Part shown: positions 37,031-44,108 of the stretch, one piece after another
Position numbering within the stretch: position 1 is the stretch's first letter
Layout: the number at the start of each line of letters is the position of its first letter
Assembly (NCBI RefSeq): GCF_001402875.1
Contig: NZ_CP012946.1
Span: 2,024,001 to 2,088,000, forward strand
Reading direction: 5' to 3'
Length of the DNA stretch: 64,000 nt
Origin: Blastochloris viridis
Lineage (GTDB): Bacteria > Pseudomonadota > Alphaproteobacteria > Rhizobiales > Xanthobacteraceae
The notes under the pieces: generated by a model
The model's input: only the letters and a program-made list of their open reading frames with translations
Told to the model about the DNA's origin: nothing
Databases searched by the model: none
Translations under genes and position numbers: made by a program

Positions 37031-37598
37031 GCCGCCCTGCTGACTTCTCTTTCTTTGATTCCTGTGCCGACTTCGGACCGAACCGCTGCACGACCTTGCG
37101 GTCGAGGCGTTGGGCACAATGCATCACGACAAACCGCAACTCCCGCTCGACCCAGCGCTGCGATATCCCATGACGGCGCGCGAGATCTGCCAACGATTTG
37201 CCCTCCAGCCGCGAGGCGAGGAGGATATCCTGCTGGCGCGGCGTGAGTTCCTCCAGGGCACGCTTGAGCAGTTCCAACTCCGAACGATTTTCGACGACCG
37301 CCCCAGGATCGGGCGCCTCGTCAATCAGGTCAAGCGCGATCCGGGTATCGGTCAGCGTCACGGTCCGCCGCTCCCGACGCAAGAGTTTCAGCCCGATATT
37401 ATAAGCGATTCGAAGCAGATAGGGCTGAGGTTTCCGAACCGGTTCGCGGGGCTGGTGCCGTTCCAGCCGGACCCAGGCTTCTTGAAGGGCCTCGCCGGCC
37501 AGCTCCGCCGAACCGAGGCGGTACGTCAACGAGCTTTTCAGCGCCTGATACTCGACCGCAAGCAGATGCCGCAGCAGCTTTTGTTCGGTATTCGTCAT
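36972..37598 (-). CDS. ECF sigma factor, FecI-like (copy 2)
   Basis: 208 residues. Region 2 (YQALKSSLTYRLGSAELAGE, LQEAWVRLERHQ, PQPYLLRIAYNIGLKLLRRE) and region 4 (LTPRQQDILLASRLEGKSLA, HGISQRWVERELRFVVMHC) are complete, and a basic tail follows. Its partner is the overlapping fecR. Resemblance to the sigma factor at 19414-19977 suggests duplication of a sigma/anti-sigma pair around tpsA. The two may respond to separate STN proteins, or one may amplify the other. Confidence 0.92.
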   Translation of the reverse strand: MTNTEQKLLRHLLAVEYQALKSSLTYRLGSAELAGEALQEAWVRLERHQPREPVRKPQPYLLRIAYNIGLKLLRRERRTVTLTDTRIALDLIDEAPDPGAVVENRSELELLKRALEELTPRQQDILLASRLEGKSLADLARRHGISQRWVERELRFVVMHCAQRLDRKVVQRFGPKSAQESKKEKSAGRHDNEGRATPRIGRAGKSAG

Positions 37599-37668
37599 GA
37601 TGCGCTGATTGGTGCGCTCGGCCCAACGGCGGACAAGCGCTGATGCATCGTTTTGGCGGCTCCGGGGT

Positions 37669-38331
37669 TCATGGCTTGCCGTCGCATCTGGACGACTCTC
37701 CCGGCAAGGGGGGAAGAATGGCCATCGTCACGGGCTGCGGCAATCCCAGCGGCGGTGGCGCAACCTCTATTCCGCGGATACCTGCGGTGAGGGCTAGATT
37801 GCGGGCAGGATCGCCGCCGGGGCCGACGATTTCGGCACGCGCAATTACGCCCGACGGCGCCAACCAAAATCTGAAGATGATCGGGGAACTGTCTGCGTCC
37901 GTGACCTCGCGGGAGCAGAGCGCATGCGAGACCCGACTTTGCAGCAGAGCGAAGAACGCGCCATAGCGCTGAAGCTCCGGGTCCGATGCGGCCGCCGATC
38001 GTCGCAAGGGCACAATCGAAACAGCCCCCGACCCCGTCCGCCGCGGCACGTAGCCGGTTCCATGCAGAAGCGTTTCAAGGCCGAGCATGGGCGGAAACAC
38101 TCCCTTTATCGGCGCCGACCGATGGCCGGCCGCCAACACACCATCGTAAAAAAGACCCAGCCCCGTGACCGCACCGAATTGCTCCAACGCATCGCCGAGC
38201 GGCTGCGCCGGGATATCGAAATAGAACTCGCCTGCGCGTTCAAGGCTGTTCGGCTGTTCGGCGTTAGCCGCTTGTGCGGTCGCCCCCATAACAACGGCCA
38301 ACCATAAAGCGCAGATTGACCTTCTCACCAT
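37669..38331 (-). CDS. STN-domain periplasmic protein with TonB-like C-terminus (copy 2)
   Basis: 220 residues. Signal peptide (about 1-24, ending QAANAEQ), STN domain (about 35-105; FYFDIPAQPLGDALEQFGAV, TGLGLFYDGVLAAGHRSAP, LETLLHGTGYVPRRTGSG) and a C-terminal module (about 120-215; FRFWLAPSGVIARAEIVGPG, APPPLGLPQPVTMAILPPLP) similar to the TonB-like end of the STN protein at 20810-21502. There is no barrel. It is the first gene of the minus-strand locus, 70 bp upstream of the second ECF sigma gene, giving the order STN-sigma-FecR. It is the presumed signal input for that module. Confidence 0.8.
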   Translation of the reverse strand: MVRRSICALWLAVVMGATAQAANAEQPNSLERAGEFYFDIPAQPLGDALEQFGAVTGLGLFYDGVLAAGHRSAPIKGVFPPMLGLETLLHGTGYVPRRTGSGAVSIVPLRRSAAASDPELQRYGAFFALLQSRVSHALCSREVTDADSSPIIFRFWLAPSGVIARAEIVGPGGDPARNLALTAGIRGIEVAPPPLGLPQPVTMAILPPLPGESSRCDGKP

Positions 38332-38551
38332 TGATCAACCGCGCGATGGACGACTCAAACTGGTGCACAGTTGCTTTTTCGGGGCCTGCTCCCCCGATGA
38401 CAACAGACGGGCCGAAAACTGGCTCAGCGTGACGATCCGGCTATCCTAATCGTGGACTGTAACATTTTTGCGTAGGCATCCGTGCCCATGCCCCCCGGCC
38501 CGGCGCGCCGACCGTTTCGTGACACACTGGCGGGAACTCGGCCAGGCCAGC

Positions 38552-38700
38552 CAGCGCCAGATCGGCGGCCGGCACCGGCCGAGGCGCGTAGTACACGCTG
38601 CCACGGCTGATCCCCAGCGCCCTGGCCTGCTGGACGATCGGCAAGACGTGCGTCCGGTCGATCATCGCTTTGCGCTCGCAAGGCCGGCCTTGGCGAGCGC
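38552..38700 (-). pseudogene. IS3-family OrfB N-terminal fragment
   Basis: The minus strand encodes MIDRTHVLPIVQQARALGIS, then RGSVYYAPRPVPAADLAL. This is the recognisable start of an IS3-family OrfB that would normally continue with a His-Pro-Phe-containing segment. The similarity ends abruptly after DLAL. The DDE domain is missing, so it cannot be functional. Confidence 0.7.
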
Positions 38701-38934
38701 GCCGCGCCTTGTGTGGTTGCCGCCCGTGGCGCAAGAAGTTTTTTCAACCGATAAGCATGTGATCGAGCGCGGTCTTGTGTCAGGCCTGCTTTTGCGGCCT
38801 TCACATGCCGCTGGCCGGTATGGTGATCCGCAGAACGGGTCAAATCTATGAACCGAGCTCGATGCTCTGGCGTAACGCCTGGTTTTCCCGTCCGGATCTG
38901 TTCGATCGTTTGCCCATTCAGGTTTTCGGCTTCT

Positions 38935-39084
38935 CACCTCGCGGACATCCACCGTGCGTCGACGTCCACCGCGTTTGGCCGGCGGGATCAGCGGCGAGAC
39001 CAGCGCCCATTCAGCCTCGGTCAGGTCACTCGGATAGCGCAACCCACGGCGATCCGCCGTCCGGCGGTGGTCGGGCGTCCACAT
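38935..39084 (-). pseudogene. IS5-family transposase N-terminal fragment
   Basis: About 50 codons remain: MWTPDHRRTADRRGLRYPSD, then LTEAEWALVSPLIPPAKRGG and RRRTVDVREV. This is the DUF4096-type start of IS5-family transposases. The rest of the roughly 260-residue protein, with its DDE core, is gone. Confidence 0.75.
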
Positions 39085-39195
39085 CGTGATCTGCTCGCAA
39101 AGCGCCCCCTCGTTACAGAATCACAAACGACTCCACAGACTCAACTTCTTTCCGGATCGGCTCTAAGAATTCAACGGCGCAGCAGTGAATCATCC

Positions 39196-42100
39196 TCACC
39201 AGACTTTCCGAATCGTTCCCAAGCCTGAATAGATCGAAGTGGTGTCGGAAAACTCGCCGTCGAATTTTGCGAGCATCGACCAGCCATTCGTCAGATAATA
39301 CTCGGCGCCAGCGGTCACCAAAGCGCCATCTCGAGCAGGTGTAGCGCCGTTCACAGTAAAATTGGAGTTCGGCAACGTTTGGAACATGGCGTTTGCGTAC
39401 GCGTTGTTGTCGAAGTCGTGTGCCCACGCAACCCGCGAATACAACGTCAGAATCTCGCCCCGGTCGAACAGGTACCGTTTGTCGAACCGCGCTCCCAATT
39501 CGGTGCGTGTTGTCGTCACCGTCTGCGAGTCATAGTTCAAGGCGAATTGCGATGATCCGGCGATAACGCTCTCGCCATAATCAGGCAGTGAGATGGATTG
39601 GACTTGGATCGCCCCGTACGGGGTCACCGCGAGCCATGGCATCGCATCGCGATAACCGCCTTCCAGGCGCCCGCTGAAGACGTTGGCGTCGAAGTTCGCT
39701 TCCAATATGTCGCTGCCCGAGATCGTAACGGTTCGGTCAGTGCTCACGTCATGGAAGGAATAGGCGAGGGCGCCGGCGAGATAGGCTGGGCCTGAGCGGG
39801 TCTTGCCGTACACCCCGGCTTGAAACATGTCGGAGTCTCCGCTCCCCAAGCCTTGGTCGAGGTTCCAATGGGTGCCGCCGCCAGCGAGCGCGACGCCGAC
39901 GAGTGTGTCCGGTGTCACGCGATAGTCGAGACCGCCGGCGAAGCCGTAGGTCCGACTGGTGGTGCCATGAGAGCCGGTGATGTTGTCGCCGCTGGTTTTG
40001 CCCGTGGTTCCATAAGCCGAGCCCCAGGTCGCGAAGCGAGAATCGCATACCGCCGCCTCTGGCCTCGCATCGGCGGCATTGCCGGCCGAGCCGGATCTTC
40101 CGGAAGAACAGTTCCCTTCGAGCGATGGGCTGAACATCAAGTTCAGGAACGCCGTGCCGGCTTGGAAGGCAACCTGCGCAACGTTCGCTCCGACCTCGCC
40201 GGAAAGCTGGGTCAGCCCGTCGGGCGTCACTTCACCAAAGACGATCGGGATACTGCCATTGGCGTTGAAGGAATTTGTTAGCCCATATGCGACGTTCTGC
40301 TGGTTTACGTTCAGAACACCGCCGGATGGAACGAAATTAAGGCTCAAGTTTATGTAAGCGTTGTTGGCGTCATAGCCTAGGCTGGCGTCGAAATTTGCTG
40401 GAAGATTGGTATTTACCAGCGAACCGAACGTACCGCTGACGCTGCCGGCACTGAGAATAGTGTATTGCTTGGCGATATAGGTGCCACCGGCATAACTCGC
40501 GCTCACCGTTGCGCCGCCGAGCGTCGCCGTACCGGAGACGTTGGAGAATGACGACGTCGCGGGATTGACGTTGACGGCGTAAACACTTCCCGAATCGAAA
40601 CCAAGATTACCGGTCACTGTCATTGACGAGCCAGGGGTGCCGGACCCCGGCTGGAACGTACCGCCGCTGGCGACGAAGGTATTTCCGACCGTTCCGGTGC
40701 CGAACAGGAGGGCGCCGCTATTGACCGTGGTCAGAGACGAGGGCGCAATCGAGCCAAGTACCTGCAGCGCGCCGCCGTCAATTGTCGTCGGGCCGGTATA
40801 GGTGCTGGCTCCCGTCAGCGTCTGCGTGCCGGCGGAGAGCGTCAACCCGCCATTGGTCCCGCTGATGATGCCGTCGTAGGTGCTCGAGGCATTCGACAAC
40901 GTCAACGTCTGCTCGCCGAGCACGACGTTACTGCCGGCCACGCCTGCAAGTGTCGTGATGGTGGCGCCGGCGGTGGTGCCGGAAATGTCGAAGATGCCGG
41001 AAGCGCCGGCGACGTCCACAACGCTCGAATTGGCGATGCTGCCGCTGCCGGTCAGCGCCAGCGTGCCACCATTGATCGTGGTCGCACCGGTATAGGTGTT
41101 GGTGCCCGTCAGCGTCTGCGTGCCGGCGGCGAGCGTCAACGCGCCGTTGGTCCCGCTGATGATGCCGTTGTAGGTGGTCGAGGCATTCGACAACGTCAAC
41201 GTCTGGTCGCCAAGCACGACATTGCTGCCGGCCACGCCCGCAAGTGTCGTGATGGCGGCGCCGGTGGTGGTGCCGGAAATGTCGAAGATGCCGGACGCGC
41301 TGGCGACGTTTACGACGCTCGAATTCGCGATGCTGCCGACGCCGGTCAGCGCCAGCGTGCCACCATTGATCGTGGTCGCACCGGTATAGGTGTTGATCCC
41401 GCTCAGCGAGAACACGCCTGTTCCCTGTTTGGTGAGAGCGGTCGGGCCAGTACCGTCCTGAATGACGCCGCTAAACAGGGTGTTGGTCGCATCGCCCGTC
41501 GTCAGTGCGGCACCGACGCCGCCGCTGTTGGTCACGGTCCCGCTGCCGGCGAGCGAGCCAATCGTCTGGTTGAAGCCACCGAGATCGAGTATTCCGGGCG
41601 AGTTGACCGTAATCGCGCTGGTCGCGCCAAACACGTTGGTCGCGGCGCCCGCCAGCAGCGTCCCGTCCGAAATCACCCACGGCGTTGTCTGGCCTGGCGT
41701 TCCAGTGAGTGTCCACTGGCTCGCGCCCGTCTTACTGAAAGCCGTGAAGTTCTGATACTGGGTGCCGATCAGCGTTGTATCGAAGGAGCCGTTGGTGGCG
41801 CCGCCGAGCCCGAACGTGTCGGTGCCACCGCTGACCGCGACGACGTTGCCCAAAATCGAAAAGCCACTTTGGAGCGTCAGGCTATTGACGCCGCCCGTGA
41901 ACGTGATCGCGTTGGCGCGTGTGACCCCATCGCTGGCGAAGCCGCCTGCAATCGTGCCGCTGTTGATGATCGCAAGCCCGCTGCCGACGACGCCCACTCC
42001 GCCGGCGCCACCGGCTCCCGCGGTGCCCGCCGTGGTGCCGGCTCCGCCCGCCCCACCGACGGTGCCCGCGCCACCCTGAATGGTACCTGTGTTGGTAAGA

Positions 42101-42915
42101 GTGGCGCCGGGTGCGGAGAAAAAGACACCGACGCCGCCGTCACCGCCAGCGCCGCCATCGCCACCAATGCCGGTAACGGCCGCACCGCCGGCGCCACCGA
42201 TGCCGCCCGCACCGCCGGTAATGGTGGCGGAGTTGGTGTTGTTCGTTGCGCCGGTCACGGTGGCGCCGAAGCCGCCGGAACCGCCGCCGCCGCCGCCGCC
42301 GCCATTTCCGATGCCAGATGCGGCACCACCGGCACCACCGGCACCACCGGTGACGCCGGTCAGCACACCGCCGGGAAGAGTCGCCGCGGTGCTGCCGCTG
42401 GCGCCGCCGCCGCCGCCACCGCCACCGCCACCGCCAAGGTTGACGGCACCGACCGCGCCAGCGGAGCCGACCCCGCCGGGTATGCCGCCGCCGCCGCCCA
42501 ATCCGCCACCGCCATCACCACCGCCACCGCCCGCACCATCGCCAGAGCCACCACCGCCGCCGCCGCCGCCGTTAACGCCAGCGCCCGCGCTTCCAGTGCC
42601 GCCGGTTCCAGCTGCGCCGGTGCCGCCGGCACCGGCAGCGATCCCGCCACCACCGTCGCCACCGTCGCCGCCATCGGCAAATGACGAAACCGAAGGCAGA
42701 AGAAAGGCCGTTGCAAAAATGGCCGTGACGGCAAAATTCGCAAGCGCTGCGGACGTTAAATACTTTGCACGCCAGCAGTTGATGACGAACCTCGGCGAAC
42801 GTTGTTGAATCCGTCCGCCGGGCAGCGCGGAAAGCACTGTAGGCTGCGGCGAACCGGATGGATCGGGCCTAAGCGCCCGCTCAAATGCTGCACTGCGCAC
42901 GACGCACCTCTTCAT
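39196..42915 (-). CDS. Autotransporter (type Va) with glycine-rich passenger and beta-strand repeats
   Basis: 1239 residues from the ATG at 42915, with an unusually long signal region (about 1-77; hydrophobic core LANFAVTAIFATAFLLPSVS). The passenger begins with about 230 residues of Gly/Ala runs (about 79-310; GGGGGGGGSGDGAG type). Autotransporter-associated beta-strand repeats follow (about 400-760; NTYTGATTINGGTLALTG motif), including a nearly exact 98-residue tandem duplication. The C-terminal barrel (about 960-1239; FATWGSAYGTTGKTSGDN to TIRKVW) would insert in the outer membrane. Probable role: surface adhesin. It stands alone, flanked by IS debris and a CRISPR remnant. GC skew from the poly-Gly codons makes the DNA of 42120-42680 strongly biased. 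Confidence 0.9.
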   Translation of the reverse strand: MKRCVVRSAAFERALRPDPSGSPQPTVLSALPGGRIQQRSPRFVINCWRAKYLTSAALANFAVTAIFATAFLLPSVSSFADGGDGGDGGGGIAAGAGGTGAAGTGGTGSAGAGVNGGGGGGGGSGDGAGGGGGDGGGGLGGGGGIPGGVGSAGAVGAVNLGGGGGGGGGGGASGSTAATLPGGVLTGVTGGAGGAGGAASGIGNGGGGGGGGSGGFGATVTGATNNTNSATITGGAGGIGGAGGAAVTGIGGDGGAGGDGGVGVFFSAPGATLTNTGTIQGGAGTVGGAGGAGTTAGTAGAGGAGGVGVVGSGLAIINSGTIAGGFASDGVTRANAITFTGGVNSLTLQSGFSILGNVVAVSGGTDTFGLGGATNGSFDTTLIGTQYQNFTAFSKTGASQWTLTGTPGQTTPWVISDGTLLAGAATNVFGATSAITVNSPGILDLGGFNQTIGSLAGSGTVTNSGGVGAALTTGDATNTLFSGVIQDGTGPTALTKQGTGVFSLSGINTYTGATTINGGTLALTGVGSIANSSVVNVASASGIFDISGTTTGAAITTLAGVAGSNVVLGDQTLTLSNASTTYNGIISGTNGALTLAAGTQTLTGTNTYTGATTINGGTLALTGSGSIANSSVVDVAGASGIFDISGTTAGATITTLAGVAGSNVVLGEQTLTLSNASSTYDGIISGTNGGLTLSAGTQTLTGASTYTGPTTIDGGALQVLGSIAPSSLTTVNSGALLFGTGTVGNTFVASGGTFQPGSGTPGSSMTVTGNLGFDSGSVYAVNVNPATSSFSNVSGTATLGGATVSASYAGGTYIAKQYTILSAGSVSGTFGSLVNTNLPANFDASLGYDANNAYINLSLNFVPSGGVLNVNQQNVAYGLTNSFNANGSIPIVFGEVTPDGLTQLSGEVGANVAQVAFQAGTAFLNLMFSPSLEGNCSSGRSGSAGNAADARPEAAVCDSRFATWGSAYGTTGKTSGDNITGSHGTTSRTYGFAGGLDYRVTPDTLVGVALAGGGTHWNLDQGLGSGDSDMFQAGVYGKTRSGPAYLAGALAYSFHDVSTDRTVTISGSDILEANFDANVFSGRLEGGYRDAMPWLAVTPYGAIQVQSISLPDYGESVIAGSSQFALNYDSQTVTTTRTELGARFDKRYLFDRGEILTLYSRVAWAHDFDNNAYANAMFQTLPNSNFTVNGATPARDGALVTAGAEYYLTNGWSMLAKFDGEFSDTTSIYSGLGTIRKVW
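40797..41384. repeat. 294-bp tandem direct repeat inside the autotransporter gene (two copies)
   Basis: Copies at 40797-41090 and 41091-41384 are nearly identical; for example TATAGGTGTT recurs at 41091 and 41385, and CTGCCGGCCACGCC recurs 294 bp apart. The period of 98 codons keeps the frame and adds one passenger repeat unit. Such repeats can expand or contract by recombination. Confidence 0.88.
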
Positions 42916-43279
42916 TCTGACGCGCTTTGATGCGAGCGCTGCGGAAACAGCATGAGTTGTTTCGCGGCTCGGACGAAAGCGGCGATCGCCTGGGGATAAT
43001 TGTTGATTGGTGGCGAAATTCGCGCCAAACGCAGGTACTATGGTCAAGCATGCTAATTGGCTGTGCGTGAGTCGTCAACATTGCTCAATACCAAAAAATA
43101 CGACGGCATAAGGTAATACGGTAGGGTGTTGACCCAGTTCCAGAAGCCGACGGGGCGTTGTGGGCGGTGGCCACACGTTCTGGCCATTCTCCACGTGCGT
43201 TCGGAGGCCATGCCCTCCGCGGTCGGGTTGCTGGCTGCCGACAATTGCGAAAGCGGATCGGGCATGCGGCGATCATCCA
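42916..43279. other. 364-bp intergenic region between autotransporter and CRISPR remnant
   Basis: No convincing gene. It should contain the autotransporter promoter, and the part adjacent to 43280 would be the position of the CRISPR leader judging by repeat orientation. A minus-strand open frame (43053-43280) has no recognised homology and was not accepted. Confidence 0.5.
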
Positions 43280-43376
43280 ATCGCCCCTCACGCGGGGCGT
43301 GGATCGAAACGTGACCGCGCCGACGATCACGCCGCCGGAGACCAGTCGCTCCTCACGCGAGGGCGTGGATCGAAAC
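43280..43376 (+). CRISPR. Two-repeat CRISPR remnant, type I-C-like repeat, one 34-nt spacer
   Basis: The repeat at 43345-43376 begins GTCGCTCCTCACGCGAGG and ends GCGTGGATCGAAAC. That is the 32-nt type I-C consensus pattern with its diagnostic GAAAC end. The first copy at 43280-43310 reads ATCGCCCCTCACGCGGGG and then CGTGGATCGAAAC, one base shorter with two substitutions, as expected for a decaying copy. The spacer is 43311-43344 (34 nt, normal for I-C). No cas gene lies in the window. Directly after repeat two, a recombinase fragment begins, so the rest of the array may have been lost. Confidence 0.82.
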
Positions 43377-43378
43377 GA

Positions 43379-43699
43379 ATGTCGGTCAATATCGCGCAGG
43401 TCCCGAAGGTGCTGTCGCTGCATCCAACGGCCGTCGGCCGTTATCTGGAGGCGATCGACACTTTGGCCGACCTCATCGCCGACGACCGGGACGCGCAGGA
43501 CGCCGGGCTGGCCGATGCGGTGCGCGGGATGATCGAGAGTGTCGTGGTGGAGCTCGCGCCGGCCGAGACGCTACCGGACTTGGTCCTCAACGGATCACTG
43601 GCCAGACTGACCGGCTCTGGTTTGTTCCCCCAGGCCAGACTTGCGGGGGGAATGTTGGTAGCGGAGGAGGGACTCGAACCCCCGACACGCGGATTATGA
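43379..43699 (+). pseudogene. C-terminal fragment of a large serine recombinase (site-specific integrase)
   Basis: The frame encodes PKVLSLHPTAVGRYLEAIDT, then LADAVRGMIESVVVELAP and LNGSLARLTGSGLFPQ. This is the C-terminal pattern of large serine recombinases from phages and integrative elements (LHPAA...RYLxAVxxL..., a VxSVxVxP strand, then GxLAxLxG). The resolvase catalytic domain and zinc ribbon are missing. The last codons run through the tRNA-Met gene on the opposite strand and are not meaningful. It begins 3 nt after the second CRISPR repeat. Its place beside a tRNA suggests the end of a decayed integrative element. Confidence 0.7.
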
Positions 43700-43732
43700 T
43701 TCCGCTGCTCTAACCAGCTGAGCTACTCCGCC
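43656..43732 (-). tRNA. tRNA-Met (CAT), elongator type
   Basis: Minus strand, 77 nt including an encoded CCA (TGG at 43656-43658). The acceptor stem GGCGGAG pairs with CTCCGCT. The D-arm begins TAGCTCAGCTGGTTAGAG, the anticodon stem GCGGA/TCCGC carries loop ATCATAA (anticodon CAT), and the T-loop region is GGTTCGAGTCC. Elongator tRNA-Met fits better than initiator because position 1 pairs with position 72 as G-U and the anticodon stem lacks the GGG/CCC pairs. tRNA genes are common integration sites; the recombinase fragment next to its 3' end fits this. Confidence 0.93.
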
Positions 43733-43858
43733 CCGTGCCACTTGGGTCAAGTGGCCCGCGGAGTTGGGATATAAGGAAGGGCCGGAACGGGTGTCAAGGA
43801 CGAGGCCCATCGCCCAGGCTGCCTTGTTGTGAACGACGCCGCGCTTTTCCCGGAACGG

Positions 43859-44053
43859 TCAGCCGGCGCCGCCCCGCCAGCGCCGCTTCGCCCACTGGAG
43901 AAACCAGGTGCCGAAGCCAGTCAGCACCACCGCGACCACCAGCGCCGCGCCGAAATAGCTCTGCGACACCGGCCCCGCCGCCAAGCCTAGGAGGGTCGCG
44001 GTAATGGCGGCGATCGACGCCACCTGCAGGATGCGGACAACAATCTGATTCAT
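43859..44053 (-). CDS. Small two-helix membrane protein, unknown
   Basis: 64 residues from the ATG at 44053. Two transmembrane helices (about 8-28, ILQVASIAAITATLLGLAAG, and about 33-52, YFGAALVVAVVLTGFGTWFL) and a basic tail (WAKRRWRGG). No family recognised. It lies 126 bp from the tRNA-Met gene. An ISAs1-family element was inserted 45 bp upstream of its start, so its promoter may have been displaced. Confidence 0.65.
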   Translation of the reverse strand: MNQIVVRILQVASIAAITATLLGLAAGPVSQSYFGAALVVAVVLTGFGTWFLQWAKRRWRGGAG

Positions 44054-44098
44054 CGCGCCGAGGGGACCATCTTCACGGCGGCCTGTCCAGCAGCCTGT

Positions 44099-44108
44099 CC
44101 TCACGGGC
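44099..44108. repeat. Target-site duplication, left copy (second ISAs1-family element)
   Basis: CCTCACGGGC immediately precedes the left inverted repeat and recurs exactly at 45358-45367. Confidence 0.92.

Larger units (their letters stand above)
38332..39195. other. Transposon graveyard between the TPS locus and the autotransporter
   Basis: No intact gene. The region is a mosaic of broken insertion-sequence pieces on the minus strand: an IS3-family OrfB scrap (38552-38700) and an IS5-family transposase N-terminus (38935-39084). The remaining sequence looks like non-coding IS ends, including GAGGGGGCGCTTTGCGAGC read on the minus strand just upstream of the IS5 start. Confidence 0.65.

Noticed and set aside
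38332..38440. Possible Pho box upstream of the first STN gene, expected from PUMA3-like regulation
   Set aside because: Only a loose CTGTTGTCATC is present; the second 7-bp half of a Pho box is not seen.
43053..43280. Minus-strand open frame next to the CRISPR remnant
   Set aside because: No recognisable family, unlikely composition and no ribosome-binding site; it may be part of the leader region.
43625..43653. Hairpin TTCCCCC/GGGGGAA downstream of tRNA-Met as its terminator
   Set aside because: No T-tract follows on the minus strand and the sequence also lies in the recombinase reading frame.
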